This document shows positions 34,745-43,697 of a stretch of 64,000 bases of DNA, piece after piece. Location of the stretch: contig JABWCF010000001.1 in NCBI GenBank assembly GCA_013359255.1, positions 176,982-240,981 of the forward strand, in the 5' to 3' direction. Position 1 is the stretch's first letter. The number at the start of each line of letters is the position of its first letter. The translations under genes were made by a program, and so were the position numbers. Origin of the DNA: Flavobacteriales bacterium. Its GTDB lineage: Bacteria > Bacteroidota > Bacteroidia > Flavobacteriales_E > Vicingaceae. Under the pieces are notes generated by a model. It was not told where the DNA came from. It saw only the letters and a list, made by a program, of their open reading frames with translations, and searched no databases.

Positions 34745-35401
34745 TTATTCTCTTAGGTCAACAATTTCTGCTTTTGGATATTTTGTTTTATTGAAGGTAA
34801 ACTTTGAGTCTTCTACATTAAAGTCGGGTTCGAAAGTTTTTACCTGATATGTAAAGATGGTTCCGTCCTTTCCTGAAATTTTAATTTTATTGATTTGTTT
34901 GGCCGCAGCATCGATAGTAAGGGTTATGGTATGGTATGATTTTTCTTTTGGTTTTATTGGATATAAGTTTATGATGTGCATGGTTTTTCCTTCTGTTTTT
35001 TCTTCTTTTTCATATTTGTATTTAAATCCTTTTTCGTACATGGTAAAAATGTTGTTTGGACTAATAGTTTCATCGCTTTCTGTATCAGATGGAATCGCAT
35101 TAATTTGTACTTCGTTCGCTTCTTTGATGTATGTGTAAATTGCTTTTCCATCGGAAAAAACCTCTTGTTCTGCTAAAACTAAATGAAATTTATTCCCTTT
35201 AGAAATAAGCGTTCCGGTTTGTTTTTCATTTATTTTTTCGGTTTTATTTTCCATGGTGTAAGTAAAATCGGTTTTAAACGATTTATATGCTTTGGTTTTG
35301 GTAGAAACAGCATCTAAAATTTCTTTTGCTTTTGCATCTTGAGAAAAAGAGGGTAAAGATAAAAGCAGCGAGGCTCCGGCAATAATAAATTGGTTTTTCA
35401 T
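34745..35401 (-). CDS. lolA: Outer membrane lipoprotein carrier LolA-like protein
   Basis: A 218-residue periplasmic protein with signal peptide (MKNQFIIAGASLLLSLPSFS, cleavage near Q). The LolA fold is recognisable from ILDAVSTKTKAYKSFKTDFTYTM at the start, TGTLISKGNKFHLVLAEQEVFSDGKAIYTY, a Bacteroidota-type LolA stretch, and NVEDSKFTFNKTKYP at the end. LolA receives lipoproteins from the LolCDE complex and carries them to the outer membrane. It is encoded directly downstream (10 bp) of ftsK on the same strand, a pairing I recognise in Bacteroidota. No second Lol component is seen nearby. Length is usual for the family. Confidence 0.9.
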   Translation of the reverse strand: MKNQFIIAGASLLLSLPSFSQDAKAKEILDAVSTKTKAYKSFKTDFTYTMENKTEKINEKQTGTLISKGNKFHLVLAEQEVFSDGKAIYTYIKEANEVQINAIPSDTESDETISPNNIFTMYEKGFKYKYEKEEKTEGKTMHIINLYPIKPKEKSYHTITLTIDAAAKQINKIKISGKDGTIFTYQVKTFEPDFNVEDSKFTFNKTKYPKAEIVDLRE

Positions 35402-35411
35402 AAAATAGGGG

Positions 35412-37817
35412 TTATGATTTGTATCCGTTGTCTTTCAAATATTGTTCCAAACTCATTTCATCGGTTATTTTAACCTGTCTTGCTTTGCTGCCTTCAAAAG
35501 GGCCTATTATGCCGGCTGCTTCTAATTGATCTATTAGCCGGCCGGCTCGGTTATAACCTAATTTAAGTTTACGTTGTAACAGTGATGCAGAACCTTGCTG
35601 ATGTTGAACGATGATTTTGGCGGCTTCAACAAATAGGGCATCAATATCTTCAGAAGAAAAGTCTGTAGCTGCAGCGTTTCCCGATTCATCTACAAACTCG
35701 GGCAATAAAAAGGCATCGGGATAGCCTCGTTGCGAACCAATGAATTCGGTAAGTTTCTCTACTTCGGGGGTGTCTATAAAGGCACATTGAACGCGGGTTA
35801 AATCGTTTCCTGTAGAAATAAGCATATCGCCTCTGCCAATAAGTTGTTCGGCTCCTCCTGAGTCTAAAATAGTTCTTGAATCAATTTGAGATGAAACTCT
35901 AAATGCCAAGCGGGCAGGAAAGTTTGCTTTTATTACACCTGTAATGATGTTGGTAGATGGGCGTTGGGTGGCAATAATTAAATGAATCCCTATTGCTCTG
36001 GCTAATTGTGCTAAACGAGCAATGGGGGTTTCCACTTCCTTTCCGGCTGTCATAATTAAATCGGCAAATTCATCAACAATAACCACAATGTAGGGCAAAA
36101 AACGATGCCCGTTGTTGGGATTTAATTTTCGTTGTATAAATCGTTCGTTGTACTCTTTTATATTTCTAACACCTGCCTCTTTTAGTAATCCATAGCGGGT
36201 ATCCATTTCTATGCATAAAGAATTTAAGGTATATAAGGCTTTCTTAGTGTCGGTAATAATAGCTTCTTCGGCATCGGGGAGTTTGGCTAAAAAATGCCGA
36301 ACAATTTTAGAATAGGGGGTTAGTTCTACTTTTTTAGGATCTATTAAAACGAGTTTTAACTGCGAGGGATGTTTTTTGTAAAGAAGAGAAGCAAGAATAG
36401 CATTTATTCCAACTGATTTTCCTTGTCCGGTGGCTCCGGCCATAAGTAAATGAGGCATCTTGGAAAGATCAGTTACAAAAGTTTCGTTCGAAATAGTTTT
36501 TCCTAATGCAATAGGGAGGTCCATCTTTGCATGCTGAAATTTTTCAGATGCCAATACTGCTCGCATAGAAACAATATCGGGGTTTTGGTTGGGCACTTCA
36601 ATACCTATGGTGCCTTTTCCGGGTATAGGTGCAATAATTCGAATACCGAGTGCTGCAAGACTAAGTGCAATATCATTTTCGAGGTTTTTTATCTTAGAAA
36701 TACGCACTCCGGGGGCAGGAACGATCTCGTATAATGTAACGGTGGGGCCAATAGTGGCTTTTATGTGGTCAATTTTAATGCTGTAATTTTCTAGAGTTCG
36801 GAGTATTTTTTCTTTGTTATTTTCGAGTTCTTCTTTATTAATGCTAAGTTGGTTATTGCCGTGGTTTTCTAGTAAATCGAGCGAGGGAAATTGGTATGAC
36901 GATAAGTCTAATGTGGGGTCGAATTCTCCAAATTCTTTAACGGCATTTTGTATTTCTTCATCGCTCAATATTTCTTCTTTATTTTCTGTGCTTTCTACAG
37001 AGAAACCAATACCGTCATTCGATTCGAAAACGATTTCTTTTTTTTCGGGTTCAACGATTTCTTCATCAATCGTTTCTTTTTCCTCTTCTTTTATTGGTGT
37101 TTCTGTAATCGTTTCTTCTTTTAGAGTGTTAACAATCAATTCAGGTTCTTTTATATCTTCATCTTCCTTTTCTTCTTCTTCTTTATCTTTTTTCTTAAGG
37201 AAGTTAAAGTTTATATTAAAAACTACCACTAGAAAAACGAGTAATATAAATAGAAGTAAAAAACCGGTTCCTAATTTTCCGATTATGCTATTTAACCAAA
37301 TGTTTGTATAAAAACCGAAGGAACCTGCTAAAATAATATAGTGAGGAATTACATAAGCGAGTAAAACAGGAACAGTTAATAAGATGAGTATGGAATATCT
37401 AATAATTTTTAAGGCAGATGAGGGTGTTGAATTTAATAAAAAATGTATACCCAGCATGGAGAATATGGCTATGAATGAGAAAGAAGCTATGCCAAAGGTT
37501 TTGTAAATAAAAAAATGCCCTGTTAAGGCACCTATTTTTCCGAGCCAGTTTTCTACGGTTAATTCATTATTAAAGAGTAATTCTGCTGCCGGGTAAAAGA
37601 GTTTATCTTGGTCGCTTTTCCAAGTAAAAAGGTAAGAGGTAAATGATGCAAATAAATAGAGAGAGAGGAGCAAGAATAATAAGCCTAGAATGCGTTGAAA
37701 TTTTTCGTTTTGTAAAAACCGAAACGTGTTTTTTAGAGAGAAGGGAGCAACTTTTTCTACTTCTTTTTGGGAAGAAGTTTTTGGTTTATATTCTTTTTTA
37801 AATTGGTTTTTGCTCAT
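35412..37817 (-). CDS. ftsK: DNA translocase FtsK/SpoIIIE
   Basis: An 801-residue translocase. Residues 1-40 are soluble; about four transmembrane helices lie between residues 40 and 210. A charged low-complexity linker rich in Glu and Lys follows (about 215-300). The motor domain starts near 330 with GIGFSVEST-type linker residues behind it, Walker A GATGQGKSVG, Walker B YIVVIVDEFADLIM and IIATQRPSTNIITG. A C-terminal winged-helix gamma domain (SASLLQRKLKLGYNRAGRLIDQLEAAGIIGP) would read KOPS-like sequences. FtsK pumps chromosome termini at the septum and aids XerCD dimer resolution. The gene is followed by lolA 10 bp downstream. Confidence 0.95.
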   Translation of the reverse strand: MSKNQFKKEYKPKTSSQKEVEKVAPFSLKNTFRFLQNEKFQRILGLLFLLLSLYLFASFTSYLFTWKSDQDKLFYPAAELLFNNELTVENWLGKIGALTGHFFIYKTFGIASFSFIAIFSMLGIHFLLNSTPSSALKIIRYSILILLTVPVLLAYVIPHYIILAGSFGFYTNIWLNSIIGKLGTGFLLLFILLVFLVVVFNINFNFLKKKDKEEEEKEDEDIKEPELIVNTLKEETITETPIKEEEKETIDEEIVEPEKKEIVFESNDGIGFSVESTENKEEILSDEEIQNAVKEFGEFDPTLDLSSYQFPSLDLLENHGNNQLSINKEELENNKEKILRTLENYSIKIDHIKATIGPTVTLYEIVPAPGVRISKIKNLENDIALSLAALGIRIIAPIPGKGTIGIEVPNQNPDIVSMRAVLASEKFQHAKMDLPIALGKTISNETFVTDLSKMPHLLMAGATGQGKSVGINAILASLLYKKHPSQLKLVLIDPKKVELTPYSKIVRHFLAKLPDAEEAIITDTKKALYTLNSLCIEMDTRYGLLKEAGVRNIKEYNERFIQRKLNPNNGHRFLPYIVVIVDEFADLIMTAGKEVETPIARLAQLARAIGIHLIIATQRPSTNIITGVIKANFPARLAFRVSSQIDSRTILDSGGAEQLIGRGDMLISTGNDLTRVQCAFIDTPEVEKLTEFIGSQRGYPDAFLLPEFVDESGNAAATDFSSEDIDALFVEAAKIIVQHQQGSASLLQRKLKLGYNRAGRLIDQLEAAGIIGPFEGSKARQVKITDEMSLEQYLKDNGYKS

Positions 37818-37869
37818 TTTGAATTTCCAAAAGTACGAATATGCACCATGTATATGGGTGGCGGCAAAG

Positions 37870-37897
37870 AAAAAAGGGACATGAAGCCCCTTCTTTT
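37870..37897 (-). terminator. Probable terminator downstream of the DUF4412 gene
   Basis: On the minus strand AAGGG pairs with CCCTT around a 9-nt loop, followed by T4-C-T3. It lies 22 bp after the stop at 37919 and ahead of ftsK. The stem is short, so strength is uncertain. Confidence 0.5.
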
Positions 37898-37918
37898 TAT
37901 AAACAGCAAATTGTTATT

Positions 37919-38593
37919 TTATCTTCCACCACCATACATTTTCATAAGTTCTTCTTGTGTTACCTCTTTGTAATCTGCCGGTGCCTCAAATTCTGCCGAG
38001 GATAGTTTTTCTTTTTTTATTTCATTAACAGTAACGGTCATTCGCATAGTTTCTTGAGCAATTTCATACTCCATAGGGAAGCCTTTTAATGTTTCGTATT
38101 CTTTAGGTTTGTTCGGAAGATAGTCTGAAGCTAACTCCTCGGTATAAAAAAGTGAAAGTACTTCTCCTGATGTTTTACTATGTATTTCGGCTTTTTTACA
38201 AGTATATCCTGCTATTTGTTTGGTTTCGTTAAGGTAAACAATGGAATAATCATTTGCATCTTCTTTTGTTTCATTAGTTTCAATAGGTGAAAGCATTTTG
38301 TATTTGCTGCCCATAATATCCATTAGAGTAATTACTTGTTTATTCTTTTTGTTAGTAATCACAACGGTGCTTCCTGCCATTCCCATATTTTGTTCCATTC
38401 TAGAATTTTCTCCTTTTATTTTAATAATAAAATCTTTAGGCATCATGGATGCGTAGGCAGCAAAGGCTTCGTCCATTTCAGTGTAATCAATTCTAAATTT
38501 TATAGTGCCTTCAAAATCTGATTTTTTTTGAGAGAGCACAATTGTGCTAAATAGTACTAGCAGAGTAAAAAGTGTGGTTTTAAGCAGACGCAT
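37919..38593 (-). CDS. DUF4412-type secreted protein
   Basis: A 224-residue exported protein with signal peptide MRLLKTTLFTLLVLFSTIVLS. The mature part is a beta-rich domain of the DUF4412 type: FEGTIKFRIDYTEMDE, a central NKKNKQVITLMDIMGSKYKML, then ETKQIAGYTCKKAEIHS and GEVLSLFYTEEL. The family is a lipocalin/LolA-like barrel of unknown function, common in Bacteroidota. No lipobox is visible, so it should be periplasmic. The C-terminus MKMYGGGR has a short glycine run. The upstream gene is a paralog with a lipobox and lies 12 bp before it. They probably form one transcript. Confidence 0.75.
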   Translation of the reverse strand: MRLLKTTLFTLLVLFSTIVLSQKKSDFEGTIKFRIDYTEMDEAFAAYASMMPKDFIIKIKGENSRMEQNMGMAGSTVVITNKKNKQVITLMDIMGSKYKMLSPIETNETKEDANDYSIVYLNETKQIAGYTCKKAEIHSKTSGEVLSLFYTEELASDYLPNKPKEYETLKGFPMEYEIAQETMRMTVTVNEIKKEKLSSAEFEAPADYKEVTQEELMKMYGGGR

Positions 38594-38605
38594 TATGATT
38601 CGGTT

Positions 38606-39304
38606 TTATTGGTTAAAGCTTTCAAAAATTTCTTCCATTTCTTTATCCATTCTATCAATGGAAACATGTTGGTATCCTTCGGGTTGTTTCAGGGAATTAT
38701 CCTCAACACTGCCAAAAGAAACATTTTTAGCGGTTATACGCATACATAAACCGTATTTTTCTAGTTGATACTCCATTAATACGCCTTTAATTTCTGAATA
38801 TTGCGTGGCCCAATTGGGTTCATCGATATCTATTTCATCGGTATAAAAAATATCAAAAACTTCTCCCGAATTTTCTACCGTAACGGTTGCTTTTTTGCAG
38901 AGATAGCCTGCAATTTCTTTTGTTTCAGACGAAGGGGTAACAATGTAAGTGGGCATTATTTGATTCATTTCATTTACCCCCTCTTCGTTTAATGTAAGAA
39001 TGTATTTTTTGTTAATGAGTTTTACAAAGTGAGTAAATTTTTTGTCGTTGCAGTCTATAATAAAGCAAGTTCGAAACATGCCCATTCCTGCTGAAAGTTC
39101 TGTAATGAACGTGTTGTTTTTAAATCGTTGTTCCATCGATTTTGGCAAAAAATCGAGCATAAAATGAGAAGGGTCCATTTTGGGATAGGTAACTTCAAAC
39201 TCAATGACACCCTCGCTGTTACTTGAAAATTTTTTCCCACAGCCACTAATCAATGCAATAAGAAGAGAGAGAAATAGAAAATATAATATCGACCAACGAA
39301 ACAT
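38606..39304 (-). CDS. DUF4412-like lipoprotein, paralog of the downstream protein
   Basis: A 232-residue predicted lipoprotein: LLIALISGCGKK is a clear lipobox (Cys about residue 22). The body shows ETKEIAGYLCKKATVTV and SGEVFDIFYTDEID, which correspond residue for residue with ETKQIAGYTCKKAEIHS and SGEVLSLFYTEEL in the neighbour, so the two arose by tandem duplication. It would be anchored in the outer membrane or the inner membrane's periplasmic face. The function is not known. The start at 39304 is the only one upstream of the signal sequence. The pair differs in localisation: one lipid-anchored, one soluble. Confidence 0.75.
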   Translation of the reverse strand: MFRWSILYFLFLSLLIALISGCGKKFSSNSEGVIEFEVTYPKMDPSHFMLDFLPKSMEQRFKNNTFITELSAGMGMFRTCFIIDCNDKKFTHFVKLINKKYILTLNEEGVNEMNQIMPTYIVTPSSETKEIAGYLCKKATVTVENSGEVFDIFYTDEIDIDEPNWATQYSEIKGVLMEYQLEKYGLCMRITAKNVSFGSVEDNSLKQPEGYQHVSIDRMDKEMEEIFESFNQ

Positions 39305-39403
39305 TTACTTATACCGGTTCTTTATTTAAAGCGATAAAATTAACCAATTATACAATACAAAGGGCAAAAGCTAATTTGCATATAATCAGATTTTTACTTT
39401 TAT

Positions 39404-39428
39404 TAAAATGCGTTGGAAAAACGTATTT
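39404..39428 (-). terminator. Weak hairpin downstream of the arginine decarboxylase gene
   Basis: AAATGCGTT (39406-39414) and AACGTATTT (39420-39428) are inverted with one G-T step. It lies 4 bp after the stop codon region of the decarboxylase on the minus strand, with only a TTTTAATAAAA stretch behind it. A terminator role is possible but weakly supported. Confidence 0.35.
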
Positions 39429-39431
39429 CAT

Positions 39432-40832
39432 TTAAGAATAGCCTAAGATTTTAAGCATAGATTTAAAGCTTTGTTCCTTGGCAAATAGTTTTGTAGTAAA
39501 TTCTCCATTTTCGTCAATATCAATCACCACATGTTTAGGGCTTGGAATAAGGCAGTGTTTTATTCCGCCAAAACCGCTTAAGGATTCCTGATAGGCTCCG
39601 GTATTAAAAAAGGCTATATAAAGAGGCTCTGGATCTTTTTCTTCGTTTTGAGGTAAAAAGACCTGATTTACGTGTGCTTCTGAATTGTAGTAATCTAAAC
39701 TATCACAGGTTAAACCTCCAATATTTACGCGTTTAAAAGGTTTATCCCATTTATTTATGGCAAGTAAAATATAGCGTTGGTTAATGGCCCATGAATCGGG
39801 TAAAGTAGTGATAAAAGAGTTATCAATCATGTACCATGCTTCTATATCATTTTGTATTTTTTCGTCAATAATAGAGTAAATATTTATGCCACTTTCACCC
39901 ACGGTAAAGGTTCCGAATTCGGTAAAAATATTGGGTTCTTCTATGTTATTTCGATTACAAAATTCTTTTATCTGACCAATAATTTCTTCAATCATATATT
40001 CATAATCGTAACCAAATCCCAACGAGTTTTTAATAGGTAACCCCCCGCCTATATTTAAAGAATCTAATTCGGGACAAATCTTTTTAAGTTCCATGTACAC
40101 ATTTAAACATTTTAGTAGTTCGCTCCAGTAGTAGGCATTGTCTTTAATCCCAGTATTTATAAAAAAATGCAGCATTTTTAATTTAAATTTTTTGCTGTTT
40201 TTTATTTTTTCCAGATAGAAGTTATTGATATCCCTATACCTGATTCCCAGTCTCGATGTGTAAAACTGAAAAGAGGGTTCTTCCTCTGAGGCGATTCTGA
40301 TTCCCACATTACAAACTCCCCTTTTAACATGTTTTTCGTAGTAGTCTATTTCTTTTTTATTGTCTAAAATAGGAATGGCATTAAACCCTTCGTTGAGTAA
40401 TTCGGTTATCTGTTGTAAATACATAGGACGCTTGTACCCGTTGCAAATAACATAGTGTTCTTTGGTTAGCTTTTTTTCTTTATACAATGCCTTTAGCAAT
40501 GGAATATCGTAGGCCGATGAGGTTTCTATATGTGCATCGTTTCTTAGAACTTCTTCCAACACAAAAGAAAAATGCGAGCTTTTTGTACAATAACAATAAG
40601 TGTATGTACCTTTGTAGTCAACTTTTGCCATGGCTACATTGAACATTCTTTTTGCCCGGCTAATTTGCATTCCTATTTTAGGAAGGTAGCTTAGTTTAAG
40701 CGGAGTGCCATATTGTTCAATAATATCCATAAGCGGAATTCCGTAGTAAAAGAGTTCGTTCTCTTTCACTTCAAAACCTTCTTGGGGAAAATCGAAGGTT
40801 TGTTCTATTAGGTCCTGGTAACTGTTTTTCAT
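39432..40832 (-). CDS. speA: Arginine decarboxylase, alanine-racemase-fold PLP type
   Basis: A 466-residue fold-type III PLP decarboxylase. The Schiff-base lysine is in YCYCTKSSH (Lys84). LNIGGGLP is the phosphate-binding glycine loop of the group IV decarboxylases; YDYEYMIEEI and FTEFGTFTV follow. Near the C-terminus IGGLTCDSLDYYN holds the conserved active-site cysteine and aspartate contributed across the dimer, and FFNTGAYQ is typical. Length (about 465) and sequence fit the short Bacteroidota arginine decarboxylase, not the 630-residue SpeA of E. coli. Product: agmatine. The gene diverges from a ureohydrolase across 97 bp. A specificity for ornithine, lysine or diaminopimelate cannot be excluded without structure. 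Confidence 0.82.
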   Translation of the reverse strand: MKNSYQDLIEQTFDFPQEGFEVKENELFYYGIPLMDIIEQYGTPLKLSYLPKIGMQISRAKRMFNVAMAKVDYKGTYTYCYCTKSSHFSFVLEEVLRNDAHIETSSAYDIPLLKALYKEKKLTKEHYVICNGYKRPMYLQQITELLNEGFNAIPILDNKKEIDYYEKHVKRGVCNVGIRIASEEEPSFQFYTSRLGIRYRDINNFYLEKIKNSKKFKLKMLHFFINTGIKDNAYYWSELLKCLNVYMELKKICPELDSLNIGGGLPIKNSLGFGYDYEYMIEEIIGQIKEFCNRNNIEEPNIFTEFGTFTVGESGINIYSIIDEKIQNDIEAWYMIDNSFITTLPDSWAINQRYILLAINKWDKPFKRVNIGGLTCDSLDYYNSEAHVNQVFLPQNEEKDPEPLYIAFFNTGAYQESLSGFGGIKHCLIPSPKHVVIDIDENGEFTTKLFAKEQSFKSMLKILGYS

Positions 40833-40889
40833 TTTTATGTATTAAAGTAAGTGGATTACATTAGAGGCAAAAGTATAATTTAACTTAGT

Positions 40890-40897
40890 TAGATTTG
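40890..40897 (+). promoter_or_regulatory. Bacteroidota -7 box (TAGATTTG) for the arginase-argS operon
   Basis: TAGATTTG fits TAnnTTTG, 32 bp before the ATG at 40929. It lies in the 97-bp gap shared with the divergent arginine decarboxylase gene. Confidence 0.5.
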
Positions 40898-40928
40898 TAA
40901 ATATATTATTAAGAAAGTGAAAAAAGCC

Positions 40929-41897
40929 ATGAATCCAATTCGAATTATTGAAGTAAAATCCGAAATAGGAGCAGGAACAAGAGGTGCCAGCCTTGGAATT
41001 GATGCCATTAAAATTGCAGCACTCGATTTTGGAAGTACCTTTTTTAAAAAGTATAAATCTATTAAAATACCTACCGAAAATAAACTTCTTTTAGATCCGG
41101 TGGCACAGGTGTATGCCAAACGGATTAAGGGTATTTTTTCTATGTTAGATAAGGTAAGTAAAGAAATTAAAAAGACTATCGAAGCAAAAGGTTTTCCTAT
41201 TGTATTGGCTGGCGACCATAGCACGGCTGCCGGAACCATATCGGGTTTAAAAATGGCGTATCCTAAAAAGAAACTGGGCATTATTTGGATTGATGCACAT
41301 GCCGATTTACACTCGCCCTATACTACCCCTTCTGGTAATATGCACGGTATGCCTTTAGCTATGGTGTTGGCCGAAGATAATTTAGATTTAAAAGTGAACC
41401 ATCCCGATAAAACAACCATAGAATATTGGGAAAAAATAAAGCAACTTGGCGACATTACTCCCAAAGTGCATTACGATGATATCGTGTTTATTGCTCTACG
41501 CGACACGGAAAGTCAGGAAGATTACCTGATAAAGAAAAATAAAATGAAAATTTTTGCAATGCTAGAAATTCGTAGAAAAGGGGTTGAACGAATTGCCATT
41601 GAAGCGTTAAATTACTTAGACGATTGCGATTTAATATACATTTCTTTCGATGTAGATAGCATGGATTCTTCAATTTCTAAAGGTACTGGAACCCCGGTGC
41701 CAAACGGAATTACCGAACGCGAAGCCGGAAATTTATGTTTCCATTTAATGCGCAATAAAAAAGTGTGTTGTTTTGAAGTGGTTGAAGTAAACCCGACTTT
41801 AGATAAAGAAAACCAAATGGCCGAAAATGCTTTTGAAATTCTTTCGAAAACCGTAAATCAGTTAAACCAACGTTTCCAAATTAAAGATGAAGATTGA
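40929..41897 (+). CDS. rocF: Ureohydrolase, arginase-like
   Basis: The ORF track uses a GTG at 40917; the ATG at 40929 (MNPIRIIEVKSEIGAGTRGAS) matches homologs, giving 322 residues. Binuclear manganese ligands are seen in LAGDHSTA, WIDAHADLHSP and YISFDVDSMDSS, and the substrate loop SGNMHGMPLA is the arginase version (SGNxHGxPxA), unlike the HGTPFR of agmatinases. The predicted reaction is arginine to ornithine and urea. The first metal motif has AGDHS in place of the common GGDHS. It diverges from arginine decarboxylase and overlaps argS by 11 bp. Agmatinase activity is an alternative, since the neighbour makes agmatine, but the loop argues against it. Confidence 0.78.
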   Translation: MNPIRIIEVKSEIGAGTRGASLGIDAIKIAALDFGSTFFKKYKSIKIPTENKLLLDPVAQVYAKRIKGIFSMLDKVSKEIKKTIEAKGFPIVLAGDHSTAAGTISGLKMAYPKKKLGIIWIDAHADLHSPYTTPSGNMHGMPLAMVLAEDNLDLKVNHPDKTTIEYWEKIKQLGDITPKVHYDDIVFIALRDTESQEDYLIKKNKMKIFAMLEIRRKGVERIAIEALNYLDDCDLIYISFDVDSMDSSISKGTGTPVPNGITEREAGNLCFHLMRNKKVCCFEVVEVNPTLDKENQMAENAFEILSKTVNQLNQRFQIKDED

Positions 41898-43674
41898 AGT
41901 TGAACTAGCCAAACTAGTGGCACAGGCCATAAGTAATTTATTTAACTACCCAATAGAAGAAGGTTCGGTAACTTTCCAAAAAACACGCCCCGAATTTGAA
42001 GGAGACACTACTTTGGTCGTTTTCCCTTTTACAAAAGCAAGCAAAAAGTCACCCGAAGAAACAGCTAAAGAAATAGGTGAATTTTTACTAAAAAACTCAA
42101 CATCTGTTCAAAAATACAATGTGGTAAAAGGATTTTTAAATTTAGTGTATACCGATACGGTTTGGATTGAATTTTTTACTTCACATTATACCCATCATCA
42201 ATTTGGCATTACCTCTATACCAACAGGTAAAACCATTATGTTAGAATATTCTTCACCAAATACCAACAAACCCTTGCACTTGGGACATATTCGTAATAAT
42301 TTGTTAGGTGTATCGGTTTCTCGTTTACTCGAAGCCAACGGGCATAAAGTTGTAAAAGCCAATTTAATTAACGACCGCGGCATACACATCTGTAAATCTA
42401 TGTTGGCATGGCAACAATGGGGAAATGGAGAAACCCCCGAATTGTCTGGAATGAAAGGCGATAAATTAGTGGGTAAATACTATGTTGAATTCGATAAGAA
42501 ATACAAAACAGAAGTAGCCGAATTAATGGCTAACGGCCTTACTAAAGAAGAAGCCGAAAAAAAATCACTCTTAATGCAGCAGGCTCAAGAAATGCTTCGC
42601 AAGTGGGAGGTTGGTGATAAAGAAGTTCGGAAAACATGGGAAATAATGAATGAATGGGTGTATCAAGGATTTAACGAAACATACAAACTATTAGGTGTAT
42701 CTTTTGATAAAATATACTACGAATCGAACACATACCTCTTGGGCAAAGAGGTGGTAGAGTACGGGTTACAGAAAGGAGTTTTATTTAAAAAACAAGACGG
42801 TTCCGTGTGGTGCGACCTTACAGCCGATGGGCTCGACCAAAAATTATTATTGCGTTCTGATGGCACTTCGGTGTATATGACTCAGGATTTGGGAACAGCC
42901 ATAAAACGCTTCGAGGAATTTCCTCAATTAACCCAGTTAATTTATACCGTAGGAAATGAACAAGACTATCATTTTCGGGTATTGTTTTTAATTCTTCAAA
43001 AACTAGGTTATCAATGGGCAAAAGAATGTTACCACCTTTCATACGGAATGGTAGAACTGCCCGAGGGTAAAATGAAATCACGCGAAGGAACAGTGGTAGA
43101 TGCCGATGATTTAATTCGGGAAATGATTGAAACGGCAAAGCAAACTTCCGAAGAGTTAGGAAAGCTCGATGAATGCACGGCAGAAGAAAAAAATAAGTTG
43201 TATTATACCATTGGCTTAGGAGCTTTAAAGTACTTTATACTAAAGGTGGACCCCAAAAAGAAAATGCTTTTCAATCCAAAAGAATCTATAGATTTCAACG
43301 GAAATACCGGTCCTTTTATACAATACACGTATGCTCGCATCTGCTCTATTTTACGCAGAGCCGGAGAGTCTGCTTCTAATCATTCATTGTTGAACATAGC
43401 TAATTTTACAACAGAAGAAAAAGAATTAATTAAATGTCTTTCATTATTTCCGGAGGTAGTTAAAAAAGCAGCCGAAGAATACAATCCCGGAGAAGTGGCA
43501 AACTATATTTATGACTTGGCCAAAACATACAACCATTTTTATCAAACAGTTCCCATTCTTCGCGAGAGCGATGAAATGCTAAAATCCATTCGCGTAGAAA
43601 TTAGTCGTTTTACAGCATCGGTAATAAAAAACGGAACGTATTTATTGGGTATAGAAGTGCCAGAAAGAATGTAA
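41887..43674 (+). CDS. argS: Arginyl-tRNA synthetase
   Basis: A 595-residue class I aminoacyl-tRNA synthetase. The N-terminal ArgS-specific domain covers about residues 1-85. The HIGH motif appears as HLGHIRNN with SSPNTNKPLHLGH before it, and the KMSKS equivalent is KMKSREGTVV. The C-terminal anticodon-binding DALR domain ends the protein (about 465-595, FIQYTYARICSIL to GIEVPERM). It attaches arginine to tRNA-Arg in the cytosol. The ATG at 41887 lies inside the arginase gene, 11 bp before its stop, so translation is coupled. Linking argS with arginine catabolic genes is unusual enough to note. Confidence 0.96.
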   Translation: MKIEVELAKLVAQAISNLFNYPIEEGSVTFQKTRPEFEGDTTLVVFPFTKASKKSPEETAKEIGEFLLKNSTSVQKYNVVKGFLNLVYTDTVWIEFFTSHYTHHQFGITSIPTGKTIMLEYSSPNTNKPLHLGHIRNNLLGVSVSRLLEANGHKVVKANLINDRGIHICKSMLAWQQWGNGETPELSGMKGDKLVGKYYVEFDKKYKTEVAELMANGLTKEEAEKKSLLMQQAQEMLRKWEVGDKEVRKTWEIMNEWVYQGFNETYKLLGVSFDKIYYESNTYLLGKEVVEYGLQKGVLFKKQDGSVWCDLTADGLDQKLLLRSDGTSVYMTQDLGTAIKRFEEFPQLTQLIYTVGNEQDYHFRVLFLILQKLGYQWAKECYHLSYGMVELPEGKMKSREGTVVDADDLIREMIETAKQTSEELGKLDECTAEEKNKLYYTIGLGALKYFILKVDPKKKMLFNPKESIDFNGNTGPFIQYTYARICSILRRAGESASNHSLLNIANFTTEEKELIKCLSLFPEVVKKAAEEYNPGEVANYIYDLAKTYNHFYQTVPILRESDEMLKSIRVEISRFTASVIKNGTYLLGIEVPERM

Positions 43675-43697
43675 ATTTATTTAGCTGAAAAAATATT

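Noticed and set aside
36814-37311. 165-residue serine-rich ORF on the plus strand
   Set aside because: Antisense shadow of the acidic linker of ftsK; the composition (runs of Ser) is the mirror of Glu/Lys codons.
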